The notes under the pieces were generated by a model that saw only the letters and a list, made by a program, of their open reading frames with translations, was not told the DNA's origin and did not search any database. From NCBI RefSeq assembly GCF_000764305.2, contig NW_025942407.1, forward strand, positions 186,001 to 250,000: 64,000 nt of DNA. Reading direction: 5' to 3'. The position numbers and the translations under genes were made by a program. Shown here in pieces: positions 33,172 to 45,170 of the stretch (position 1 is its first letter; every line of letters starts with the position of its first letter). The DNA is from Hyalella azteca. Its lineage: Eukaryota; Arthropoda; Malacostraca; Amphipoda; Hyalellidae.

Positions 33172-34504
33172 CCTACACCTCGAAGGTACACCGCATTCCT
33201 CGACCTGGAATTTCCCTCGCTCTGAGCTCGCCAACGTTCTTTGAAAATCGTTGCAACCACGGTCTCGAACAATCGTTTGCTCATTTTTGTGCGATCTCAA
33301 TATGTGTGAGGCAGTAATTTGGTCAATTTTGGCATTGTGCCTTGTTAAAAAAAGATTGTATCATTTAGGAAATGCAAGGAATCAAAGTACAAGAAAAATG
33401 GCTCGTGGATATAATTTTCTCCAGCTCCAGATCGAATCGATTTATTAATTTTTCCCAATTATTTACGGTAAACATTCCTCAAATTATTAATTTTCTTTAC
33501 ATGCGCCTCCATCGATTTCTTTAAAATTTTCTACTAAACTCTCATATGCTGATATACCTCCACCTTTTTGTCCCTATTACTATAGTCCTTGGATTTTACT
33601 CGCCAAATGCAAGGAAAACTTTCGTACAGAGCAATAAATTCCGGAGAACATAGCCGAAAGTGCGCCATTGTCGCCAGACCAATTGAAACTGGCAAAAATT
33701 GAATCTGAAACCTCGCAGTTCATCGAAATCTATTCTCTGGAGCTCAGATATTGCTGCAACTCAAATATCGCTCAAAACCGCGACGTTTTCCCGTCCACGC
33801 GCAACGTTTTGAACAGCGCAGGCAAATAGTTGAGTAAATCTGAGCATGTGGACAGGCCTTTATTTGAGTCGTTGGCTCTGCTCGTGGTTTGCGTCAAATG
33901 ACACAGCCGCGGACCATATTTGGGATCGCAATTCCTTGTCGTTTAGTTTTGTTGTGATAGCTCTGCTTTGTCAGCTCGTGTCGTCTCACAGTGGAATTAT
34001 CTTCATGCCACTTCCAATGCCGGGTAAAGACGAGGATTACTCGGATCAAAATCAAGGCAAACTTTCAAATATTTTTCGTTGTTAACGAATATGAAAGTTA
34101 TAAATTTCCTGGTCCAGAGCTAATGTATGAATGTGCTCTGCGCTCTGTTCAATGAACTCCCGTTGCTTTCTATTCTTGTTCCCTCTTTGCTGCATCACTC
34201 TTCGAAGCAACCTATTCGAACTCTGACGTGCAAACGTATTACCATGCAGCAAGAAGCCTAAGCTCAAAGGAAGAAGAAGAGGCGAGACTCGCGTCATTCC
34301 AATCAAAGCTCTGCGTCCATGCATCGGTTCACTTGGCGTTAATCATGACAAATCATTTTCATTCTTTAGAGTCCGTCTCTATTAAGCGTGGAAAGCTGCG
34401 CTCCTTTCTGCCCTTCGATAGTTCCCCGTCTGTTGCGTTACGTCTACCGTATTGTCTCGCAGGATGAAACATTCCACATGCTCATATTATTTAAGCATGT
34501 GGAA
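33172..34504. other. Non-coding region
   Basis: No supported gene. Short open frames lack splice context or similarity. Confidence 0.4.
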
Positions 34505-34652
34505 CCTCCCGATTTTGTGCAGAAAATTGATTGCCCTAGACCCACAACAGTGACGGATTTACGCAATTTTTAGGATTGGTCAATTTTTAGAAGTAGTTCC
34601 TGTACCTGTGTTCAGTGATTGCCAAGCCTTTTCTGGCTTTTAACGGAACTAA
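34505..34652 (+). pseudogene. Gypsy-type RT/connection relic, interrupted by Harbinger element
   Basis: Translates in broken frames to PPDFVQKIDCPRPTTVTDL and then further residues of the RT connection. It is similar to the PPSFVEKIDAIPRPTTVRQL segment of the gypsy element at 6518-14632, but diverged and on the plus strand. The reading continues on the far side of the Harbinger insertion at 35840. It is a short, old fragment from a different gypsy copy. Confidence 0.65.
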
Positions 34653-35839
34653 AGCAGCTTTCACACAGGGCGACAAATACCGCGCGTGTCAAAAATACCG
34701 CGGCGGTATTTACCGCGCAATCTTTCACACGAGGTGGTTTTGAAAGTTGGAATCTATGTCTTGCAGCGCTGTTCTCCGCAAATGGGCCTGACTGTGTCTA
34801 TTAATGGCTGCTCAGAGTAAAGAAAAGAAGGCTCTCCTTTAATACTTGTATAAAAGACAGCAAAGGAAAAAAAGAAGGCGGTGCTGGATTCATAATATAG
34901 TAAATTTAAGGCCGCAAGAAGGAGAATTTGCCTCACTGTTTGGAAGGCAACGTTCACAAACTTGTCATTACAAAATTAATTCATTACTCATTACATTCAT
35001 TAACAAGGAGAAATAAGTTTAATTATCCTTACCTCTTTCAGTAGCTGGAGCTGCATACACCCTCGCCGACCCACAGTTTGTACCACAATAGGTAGTGGCG
35101 TCGGTGGAAAAACCGCACAGTGTGAGAGATTACATTGAATATACCATTGCAAGCTAAACTGTCGCGGCAAAGCTACCGCCGCAGTTTTAGCAGGAAACAT
35201 TCGGACGTCAGGCGTCAAATTCTATGCCTCTTTAAATGCCGTCGTGTGCGAACAGCAGTGCACACTTCGTATGTCCGCTAAGGTTCGGCGGTAAATACCG
35301 TCGGACGCTGGCGGTATTTACTGCCGCGTGAAAGGGGTTTGGCCCCTTTCACCCTTTTCAATGTAATCCTTCACACTGGGCGGTTTTTCACGCCGACGCC
35401 ATTACCTATTGAGGTACAGACAGTGGGTCGGCAAGGGTGTATGCAGCTCCAGCTACTAAAAGAGGTAAGGATAATTAAACTCATTTCTTCTTGTTAATGA
35501 ATGTAATGGGTAATAAATTATTTTTGGAAAGACAAGTTGGTGAACGTTGCCTTCCAACAGTGTGGCAAATTCTCCTTCTTGCGGCCTTAAATTTACTATA
35601 TTGTGAATCCAGCACTGCCTTCTTCTCTTCCTTTGCTGTCTTTTATACGCAGCAAGTATAAGAGCCTTCTTTCCTTTCCTCTGAGCAGCCATTAATAGAC
35701 ACAGTCAGGACCACTCGCGGAGAACAGCACTGCAAGAAACCCCTTAGTTAAAAAGTTCCAGCGTTAAAAACCGCCTCGTGTGAAAGATTGCGCGGTAAAT
35801 ACTGCCGCGGCATTTTTGCCGCCCTGTGTGAAAGCTGCT
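34653..35839. mobile_element. PIF/Harbinger-derived fold-back element with TAA target duplication
   Basis: A 1187-bp element with terminal inverted repeats AGCAGCTTTCACACAGGGCG, flanked on both sides by TAA (34650-34652 and 35840-35842), the three-base target duplication typical of Harbinger. The inverted arms extend about 490 bp (34653-35140 and 35349-35839). Each arm holds a copy of the same transposase N-terminal fragment pointing inward from its arm end: plus strand at 34804-34940 (with a stop) and minus strand at 35456-35692. The unique centre is only about 210 bp. No DDE catalytic region is present, so it is non-autonomous. A transcript would fold into a long hairpin. Confidence 0.88.
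35456..35692 (-). pseudogene. Harbinger transposase N-terminal fragment
   Basis: 78 codons beginning MAAQRKGKKALILAAYKR, then KRRRQCWIHNIVNLRPQEGE. This resembles the RRxxWVHP...R..GEF start of PIF/Harbinger (HARBI1-like) transposases. The catalytic part is missing. The mirror copy at 34804-34940 carries a stop codon after KKALL. Similarity is by motif only. Confidence 0.6.
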
Positions 35840-35880
35840 TAAGGCTTTCAATCGAGGCAGCGGTAGGGAATAAACCGGNT

Positions 35881-36323
35881 CAGAGCTGGGCAGCGCTACT
35901 TTGAAATGTAGCGGCCGCTACCGCTACCGCTACATGCTCTAAATGTAGCGGGCGTTACCGCTACAATTGCTGAAATGTAGCGCCGCTACCGCTACTGAAA
36001 ATGTAGCGGCCGCTACATGTAGCGCGCTACTGCCCAGCTCTGCAGGTAACAACTAACATGTTGACACTAGTAACAGGCTGAGGCTGACAACATTGCACTG
36101 AAATCTTCGTGCAGTTTTATTCTGTAATTTATATTATGTACCTATTTATCATGCTGGTTTTTAAATAATATTTATTACTATTAAGTAATATCTAGAGGCT
36201 TTATCTATAAATGTATCGGTAGCGCTGGAGCGGCAAAACCTCGTATTGCTACTTAAATATGTAGAGGGCGCTACCCCTACCGCTACTGAAAATGTACACG
36301 TAGCGCGCTACTGCCCACCTCTG
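35881..36323. mobile_element. hAT-like MITE with GTAGCGG subterminal repeats, copy 1
   Basis: Starts CAGAGCTGGGCAG and ends CTGCCCACCTCTG, with a perfect inner terminus CTGCCCAGCTCTG at 36030-36042. It is packed with TGTAGCGGTAGCGG-type subterminal motifs in both orientations. It shares an internal segment (ATTTATAGATAAAGCCT in reverse) with the copy at 56141-56630. Ends of this type occur in hAT elements. No clear 8-bp target duplication was found. No coding capacity. Confidence 0.7.
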
Positions 36324-36752
36324 ATGTCCAGTTTATTTAAGAAACTTGATTCACGATCCAGACTCCCGGTGAGAAATAACAGAACTAAAATGAATAAAAT
36401 ATAACACGAAACGGATCACTAAAATATATACAGAGTAATATACACTGATCAATATATACAATACCTTACTAGAATATATGTACGTTGAATAATGACAGAC
36501 CGGATGACACGCAGAGTACTAACAAATGCTAACAGGCACGACACACATGCACACCTTGCCAGTGTGGGTTCTGGGACAGTAATGGCCATTAGTAAAACCA
36601 ATTCTCCGGATTTAGGCTACGGATATCTCTATCCTAAAATCATATATAAAATGAAAAATAAATGAACAAAATCGGTCAGAGAATGAGTAACGTACGAATG
36701 CTTTCAACTACAATATAATCTGTCTGGTGGCTTGCGTTACAGTCAAGAAGTG
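36324..36752. other. Non-coding sequence before assembly gap
   Basis: AT-rich, nothing recognised. Confidence 0.4.
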
Positions 36753-37465
36753 NNNNNNNNNNNNNNNNNNNNNNNNNNNNNNNNNNNNNNNNNNNNNNNN
36801 NNNNNNNNNNNNNNNNNNNNNNNNNNNNNNNNNNNNNNNNNNNNNNNNNNNNNNNNNNNNNNNNNNNNNNNNNNNNNNNNNNNNNNNNNNNNNNNNNNNN
36901 NNNNNNNNNNNNNNNNNNNNNNNNNNNNNNNNNNNNNNNNNNNNNNNNNNNNNNNNNNNNNNNNNNNNNNNNNNNNNNNNNNNNNNNNNNNNNNNNNNNN
37001 NNNNNNNNNNNNNNNNNNNNNNNNNNNNNNNNNNNNNNNNNNNNNNNNNNNNNNNNNNNNNNNNNNNNNNNNNNNNNNNNNNNNNNNNNNNNNNNNNNNN
37101 NNNNNNNNNNNNNNNNNNNNNNNNNNNNNNNNNNNNNNNNNNNNNNNNNNNNNNNNNNNNNNNNNNNNNNNNNNNNNNNNNNNNNNNNNNNNNNNNNNNN
37201 NNNNNNNNNNNNNNNNNNNNNNNNNNNNNNNNNNNNNNNNNNNNNNNNNNNNNNNNNNNNNNNNNNNNNNNNNNNNNNNNNNNNNNNNNNNNNNNNNNNN
37301 NNNNNNNNNNNNNNNNNNNNNNNNNNNNNNNNNNNNNNNNNNNNNNNNNNNNNNNNNNNNNNNNNNNNNNNNNNNNNNNNNNNNNNNNNNNNNNNNNNNN
37401 NNNNNNNNNNNNNNNNNNNNNNNNNNNNNNNNNNNNNNNNNNNNNNNNNNNNNNNNNNNNNNNNN
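36753..37465. other. Assembly gap (713 N)
   Basis: A run of N. Open frames spanning it are artefacts. Confidence 0.99.
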
Positions 37466-37860
37466 ACATAAATAGGTCTAAAGACGCTTGCTGGTACCCT
37501 GAATGCAAATAATTGGCAATGGAAAAAGCTTGGGCTACAATATCAAGACTTTTTTGAGCATATTCTTCTGTTTTCAATGAATTTTACTTTATTTGGCTCT
37601 CCTGAACCATTTAAATTTTCGTTTTTTTGTCTTTTTGAAAACCTATCTCCTCCTACAGTTTTTGAGCTACAGCAATGAGAGACATATCATTCGATTCATA
37701 AAGACCATACCTATCGATCTAGCCATCCCTTTTTTTGAATTTATGCATGGTTCGTCTTATATATGGGGAGAAGGTGGGGAGGGCAGGGAAAAAGTGAAAA
37801 AATGGGAAAAACGTGCATAAAAAAACTATGGGGAAATGAGGTATGGTCTTTAAGAATTGA

Positions 37861-38087
37861 ATGATATGTGTCTCGATGTTGTAGGACAATATTTGTAGGA
37901 GGAGATAGATTTTCTATAGTACCCGTTTTTGGCTGTTTTCTATGAATATCACGTTTTCTATCAATTTTTTCGAAAAATTCATACAAGCAAAATGTTATTT
38001 TTTTACATTTTACGTATGTATGTGAAGTTTCATGATGATCGGAAAATAACTGTAGAAGTTTTTCCGGAGGGTAGACGGTCCCTTTAA
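37861..38087 (+). repeat. Dispersed MITE-like repeat, copy 2
   Basis: Same family as 32951-33171: begins ATATGTGTCTCGATGTTGTA, keeps the TCACGTTTTCTATCAATTTT core and ends GACGGTCCCTTTAA. Identity with copy 1 looks high across about 220 bp. Confidence 0.7.
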
Positions 38088-38212
38088 TACTCGAGTAATA
38101 AATAGTTAAATAAATCCTGCTATAAACCACATTACACAAAATTATAAGACAGTAGAATAATTGTCTCAGCAAAGATTAGGAGCCTGTGGTCGCTGAAGAT
38201 GCGTAGTCCAAT

Positions 38213-38755
38213 AGCCGTTTTTTTCATTTATGCACCTACAATTACTGCCACTTCATTCAAATATATACTAACAGCAATAAAGTATTTACGTGATGGTCAG
38301 AGTTAATGCAGTGCAGAGTTTATGCAGGCAGATCAGATAACTGAGGTTGCAGTACATTAACGGCACGGTCGTACCATTAGCATCACTACCGAGACAGTAG
38401 CTTTATTAATCAACTGGCTATTCCTGCCCGTAACGGTACAAGACGAACTTCTCCTCACGGACTGGAGGCTTATAAAGCCTTCACAGGAAACACGACATAT
38501 AGGCCGTTACCGCGATGTCACATAAAGAGAGAGTAAACTAGTATCTCGAAATTAAATATCTCGATTGACGGAAAGATTATAGCGGTAAATTTTCAAACAC
38601 TCAAGCAAGCTGCACTGAAATAATAATTCACAGCATATAAAAAGCGAACAGATCAGACCCGTCGTCTTTGCTGAAGTCAAATTTTTTATAATGCAACAGT
38701 TTTCTAGTCGCAAAATTTAATTATTAAAGGAGGTTATAATTAATGAAACGCAATA
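38213..38755. repeat. 543-bp dispersed repeat R1, copy 1
   Basis: Nearly identical to 48562-49100 in the same orientation. The second copy has a few substitutions and loses CTC at CTTCTCCTCACGG. It contains GCTTATAAAGCC and an internal AATAAAG, so it could be a solo LTR, but the ends (AGCCGTTT...CGCAATA) are not TG...CA. No coding. Confidence 0.85.
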
Positions 38756-39802
38756 TTCATCTCTAGATTTTTTAATAAATAATTGTCTTAAAAATTGTGA
38801 ACTCAGATGTAGGAATTGAAATCCTTTAAATCTAGCAGTGGCAGTTCATGTCTTTGGTCAATATGTGGGCAAATATTGATGACTTTTTAAAATAAACCAA
38901 ACTTGATGATCGAGGAATCGTTTAAAACCCTATTTTAGTTACAATTGAAATTGTCTTGAGATTTGAATTCTTGTATAATGCATTACAACATATAATCGCC
39001 ACGAAAGCGCTTATTAAGCATATTACACTTTATATCTTTAAATTGCATTTCTTGGAGCACGGTCATGTCGGAAAGACTCTTTTCAGCTGATAACTGCCCT
39101 ACTTAAGTATGTTGAGCTATTCATGATTATTCGTATATCTCTTTAAATGAAACGGAGGATTTCAGATACACTTCTTGCACATAACAATGAATATGACGTA
39201 GAAGAGATGAGCGATGAAAACAATTCGTAAAGGATTGAGTTAAATATCTCGATCTTTCTCCCGCATTCCGAATTAGGTCGCTAGGAGTAACTAAATTATA
39301 TACATGTATGCCACAAGCTATCACCAATTACTGTGATCTTTTTATGTGTTCCGTATCAGTAAATTTCTTAATTAGTAAACTGTACATACTCATCTAATAA
39401 GTATGCAGAAGTGTGAAGGTGAAGTATTTATATGCTTAAAGTTTAATTTTCATACACATGAAAATCGTTCTGCCTGCTATGTGTGCAATTTCTTTTCCTT
39501 GTGTTACGTCAACATCATATCGCAATTATGTACAGTGTATAGAAACTCTCATCAGGTCGGATGGTTAGTCATTAGTTCTGATATTTTCACTGGCACGAGG
39601 TATTACTTAATTGCTGCCGAAAAATGAACCTATACCTAAATTGAACGTACAACATCATCATACCATTTGATTTACAGAGCCTTCGCCTGACTTGTCGGCT
39701 ATTCGTGCTATGTGCAAAACTATGTCCGACATTTTTTTAATAGCGAATGATTTAATTCATTCAAAATGCTGAGTTAATATTTAACTTAGAGATGATCGTT
39801 AG
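38756..39802. other. Non-coding region
   Basis: Nothing recognised between repeat R1 and the minus-strand chemoreceptor exon. Confidence 0.4.
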
Positions 39803-39934
39803 CTAATTAGAAGTGGTGGGGGAGTTAGAAGAAGTGACGGTAGCGTTGGCAGGAAGCGTGGAGGGCTGCGCGGGCGGCAGCGCGTCTCTGAACTGGATGA
39901 TCACCACCACGTACGACAACATGAACGCCAGCGT
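39803..39934 (-). pseudogene. Orphan terminal (TM7) exon of a Gr-like chemoreceptor, minus strand
   Basis: After a GTGCGTGCAG acceptor the minus strand reads 43 codons and a stop: TLAFMLSYVVVIIQFRDA and then a Pro/Thr/Asn-rich tail. This matches the last exons at 47989-48090 and 59312-59443, and has exactly the length of the latter. SYVVVxIQF corresponds to the TM7 TYhhhhhQF signature of insect gustatory receptors. The exon is intact, but no exons 1-3 were found on the minus strand up to 45000, so it is either an orphan duplicate or its 5' exons are too diverged to see. Confidence 0.75.
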
Positions 39935-42900
39935 CTGCACGCACGGATACAGCGCTGTCATTTCTGTGTTGTTAAATTAATTAAACAGGCATGTATAAAT
40001 CATTATGCAGTTTGTTTTCTCAACATTATTAGCATAGTTACGAAAAACTGAATTTATTTACCGTACGTCAGTCTTTTTCATTAATCTGTAAATCGATGCT
40101 TGCATATTACGGTACTCCTAATCGATGTCGCAAGTGGAATGATATCACAAATTGAAGTTAATTTTAATTAAATCCCAGAAGAGAACGTAAAAGTTTCAAA
40201 CATATACTCCTAGAAAATTCTCAAGCACCATCCGCAAAGCTGATCTAAGCATTCCTCGAGATTTTCTCTGGAGCTCAGATTAGCACGAGCCATAATTCGA
40301 CCTATATTTTTTCTCGAATAATCAATAAGTAAGTTTAAATCTCTTGATACAAGTAAAAAGGATTAATTTTTGAACTTTTATATGCTTTTTTGATTCGAAT
40401 TAAACAACTATCTCCATGAGTGAGTAGAAAACTTTGAGGATCGATCGTTCGGGAAGGATTGCTTAGGTATATAACATGCCGACATAATATGATTGTAGCC
40501 GCAGTTTGAAGCATCTCGTATAGCATTTGTTTATCTTGAGTAGTTTTCAGCATCACTCTTTCTCTACGTGTCACTTTGCTCCCGACACCGACCAGTACGG
40601 TATGTTGCGGAGATGCTGAAAATTTGTCATATTGTTATTTATCAGATTTGAATGGTTGTAGGATTTATTACTGTATGTAATAGCCCTTAATCTTTTTGCA
40701 GACGAAAATGCAAATAATTTCAATCTGCGGCATTAAGCCTGTGACATTAGCTTGAAACCCGTTTGGCGAAACTTGGCAGAATTTCGCTGTAATTAAATTT
40801 GTTTTTGTGTTAAATGTCTATAGTTTCATGCCCTTGTGTGAATTACGAAGTCAGTGAACGTGAAGACCATTACTAGAATGCTACGTAACCATATTAGACT
40901 GCAAGAGAGCGGCTACCATGATGATGCTCTGAATATGCTGATGCATGGGGTCTTCTTCCATTTTAGTCGATGGTCTAGTTAATTGCTTATATTACCCATC
41001 AGGATTCAGGAATACATATGTAGTCAATTTCAAGGACAGATGTTTTTTGTCCAAGAATTCTTTTAACAAATTGATAGCAATAAACCTGCCTGTTATGTAG
41101 TAGTGTGGAAAGTTTTCGGAAAATATAAAGTTCAACCTATATCGACGTGCCTTGTCACCGCGTTATTGTGCAGAGCGTCACCTTCGTACTAAAATATTTT
41201 CCTATGAAAACGGTGGTATTGCCACTCAAAGACAGCTTTAACCTATTATTATGAGAAATGTCCAGGTTCATAATATGAATGTTTCGCTCTTGCAAAAAGT
41301 ATTCGCTCTTGCTTGTGGATGGTTTGACTGTCGTTACATTCTATTGTATTAGCTCCAAATTAAGGTCCTATGTGGTATCACTTATTTGTTTTAGGGATAC
41401 ATTGTTGTTCCCGTATTTATCTGGGTGCGTGGCTGTAATAAAGAAAGGTTCGGTAATGAAAGACATTAAAATACGATAAAAGAAGCAATGAATGAACGGC
41501 GCTAAGCGATAGTAATATTAGTTAGGCAAGCGGGTCCTGAAATGGTCTTGTATTTAAGCCAGGTTTGTCTCGCCATCACAACAGCAGCGCACCGCGTCAC
41601 CGCGGCAGCAGCGTCCACAATTTCTCGGTCGACATTTCATTGAATAAATACGCCTGGAAACGTGCAACAAATTATTGATTATAGTATTGTCATCGGGAGC
41701 TGAGCTTCCCTAAAAGTTTCAGTGCGCTAGCTAGCGGGAAAGTTGGTGAAATATCGATTGCAAGATTTTATCATCACAAACAGACAGACGGACAGGCAGA
41801 CGGGCACGAAAGCGAGCTAAGAAAAACGTGGTAATAAAAAAAATAGGATGGTCGTCGGCAGTATACGGGTGTGTTAAAGCTGGATTGGCAGCTATAATTG
41901 CATTTACGTTCTTAAGCTCTAAATAAAATCCAAAGAATTTTCAAGCAGTAATGCTAACTTTATGCATCTTCCACGAGTTTAACCATTCTTGACGTAAATT
42001 GTGGCCAATCTAAATTCTAGTTTCTCTGTATAAGCGAATGCAAGTCTCGCACTGCGTCTTTGATTTGCTAGAATTTATAGGAACTTCCTCGGTCAAAGCT
42101 GAAATATAAAAATGAGTAATTTTCTGTGTGCTTGATGATGTGTGAACAATAAACTATGCAAGGTACAGGGAGACCGCAGTAGTTATTTTGTCAGCACCTT
42201 GACAGTAACTACGAACAAATTCACGCTCGACTCGCCTTGCATGTTTTAATCATCTTTGCCTGTACGAACTCGAGCGCGGCGCTTTAGTTTGCACGCAACC
42301 TGCCAGTCAGCAAGCACACCAATCCCACTTAACCTCTCACTTTGTTTGGCCCTGCATCTATGTAAGATAAACTTACCCTAATAAAATAATTAGAAAATTA
42401 TAATGCCATTAACATAAATTATCGCATTTCCTGGCAGCCTGCTTTCGACTTGAATTAAAATGCAGTTAGACTGCAGCCAACTTGGAATAGAAATTAAGTT
42501 ACTAGCAGCGGAGAAAACGAACAAGCAAATTGAAATGGACATTAACAAATCTACTTTCAAATATGCCCGCTTAGAAAGCGATTAAAGTTTAAAGCTCCAT
42601 CGGGAACGACAATGCGACAAGAATATTTCTATACAAACTTTAAGAACAATTTAAGATAATTCAAAACGACACACAGGCTACTCAATCATGACAGCTTTAT
42701 TCATTCAGAATAATGATCGTTTCTTTGTGGCTCTGCTGGCGATGCGATGGTTATAGCGCTGCAAAGTACGAGGAAGAACTTTCATTTATGAATAAAAGTG
42801 CGGCACGGTGTGAAGAAGAACTTGCGCTATATTATCTGGCTTATTTTAGACGGGTTGAAATATTTTTCTAAATTGTATATAGAAACAGTTATCTAATCTT

Positions 42901-45170
42901 GTTCCAATTCAAACTAGCTCTTAGCCCGGCGATGTTTAGGATGGATAACCCGAGATTTTAGAGTACAGTCATCCCGAATCTCGTTAGTCAGAATCGCGTC
43001 ATGTCGATATCCAATCGTCACGAATACCATCACCTCGAATACATTATAAATCCCACAGATGATGGTGAACCATCGAATTATAGTTGAACATAGGTTCAAA
43101 CCAAAATTTGTATAGTTATCAATAAAATTTACACTGCTAAATTCACTTAATTTATTCTGCCATGTTCATTTATATTTTATACACACTAGAATATTTGTTC
43201 GTTGTTGAACTTGCTTTTCTCGTCAGTTTCGTTATGCGTGATTGTACGCACGCACCTTAACGATAGTTACGCTCAATGCAGCGATGATCTTATCTGTTCA
43301 TTATTCAACCTGTAATGCATATGTTGCCAACGGCACATTTTTTTATAAATTAGTATTTTTATTTCTATTCTGGATTAATAATGTTCTGTACCGTTCATAA
43401 TGAAAAGTTAAACTCGCGTTCATCATGGTGAGCAATCCCGCTGCTTACTTTTGTTTAGTTTCCCCTGTAGAGTGCAGGGGTTGAAGTCTGCAGAAATCAC
43501 CGGAATTCACCTTCTACATTCCATACAGAAGCTGGGATTTATTTAAAAATTTTGCCGAGTCATAGTAAAATATTGCGTTCCAGTCGTGAAACTTGCCACG
43601 TTACATAGAACTTAATTACATACATGTAAATTGTTTATTATCCAAAATTATTAAGTATTTTTCCTATCAATATCAGACATGGAAGTAAATGGGAGGTCTT
43701 TAATAGATGTGGATTGGAACGGGTCTCCTTTAAAAAAGGCTATTATTACTCGCAGATTAAAGATCACTAACTGGATTCTGTACGAAGAGATTGGGGATAA
43801 CGATTTAAAAATTTTTGAGGATTACTTATCGCTGGCGATGTGACAGCTATAAATAGCATTGACAGCCTGACAGTAATCCTCGTTTTTACGCGGAATTTTC
43901 AAGATACTTAATGAAAAATAAATTCGAATTTGTTGCATTCCGTTAAGGAACTTTGAATAAAATCGCATGAACTTAAAAAATATAATGATATTTGCGCTTT
44001 CTAAACGTTATCCAATCCCCAGATTTTCTCAATTAAAAGTAAACATTTGTTTGTGCATTTACTTTTTATTAATTTTAAACGTTGTAACCAGCTTTTCATA
44101 TGAGTATTTCTGTCCTTTACATGAAATATCATCAGACATATACACGATCATTTTTGTGTATACAAGTTTTTCTAATTATCGTTCTACAAATCGACCAACA
44201 GCTAACGAAATATAGTAAACAATAAATGTAAATATACACTAAAATTTGCTTGAAGCAGATGTGCGTACTACAACGCTCCTATAAAACGTGAGTTTAAGTT
44301 GTATTAAACAAACTTCATTATTTGCTTTAGTATCAGAAACCAAATAACGTCAAAACCGCAACACAGTTTATACGGGGCATATTTTAATTACCAACCTAGT
44401 GATTGAATCTTTTCGGCTTGCAATACATTTACTCCTAAACTCATCAGTACGTCCAGTTTCATTGGAATGTTTATAATAGTTAGTGTAAAAGCCTGAGCCA
44501 CATACTCGAATTGCTTTGAACATTGATCGTACATGCAGTTAGTTGACCACCAAACCTAAAATTAAAAATGTATACACCTAAAATTCTAAAATTTATATCT
44601 TAAAGAAAAATCTTGTAAGAAGATTCAAACACTTCTAAGTTAGAACAGTTATTTCTAGGTTTTAACTATAACTGCAACTATGTATCAGTCCCGTTTAGCT
44701 ATCAAAATTTTGAACAAGGTCATGAAAAATGCATGTGAATTGACTAAATGTGAATGATTGCACGTGAATTAAGTTGACAATGGAAGATCCATTCATTCCA
44801 TATGACGTGTCATGAAAATTCCATGCATTCATTCAAAATTTATTCCACGTCAAGTGCCTCTGTCTAGTGTGTTGGGCTCACGATTACAGAAGTACGCATT
44901 CATGGAGCTGAAGGGGCACTTCCTTCGTTCAGTAAGCGTCCAGACTTGGTTATGGAGAGTAACATTGTATTCCATAGAGATTTAGAAACAGTTTAATATC
45001 ATAGAGTGCGGTTGATTTTTCATCGAACCTTTGAACAATTTTACGTCTATCATTCATAAGATGAATGTGAATGATGCCATGAAGAACTGCAATAATTTAT
45101 GCGCAAAAAATACCGGAGAACATAAAAATTTGAATCAATGTAGTCGAAATCTGTAAAAACTGTGATTGAA
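39935..45170. other. Non-coding region between chemoreceptor copies
   Basis: About 5.2 kb without a supported exon. A GACAGACGGACAGGCAGACG simple repeat lies at about 41778-41805. Short open frames (for example 43967-44215) lack support. Confidence 0.4.

Noticed and set aside
36708..37577. Long open frames across the N run
   Set aside because: They consist of N codons only. The run is an assembly gap.
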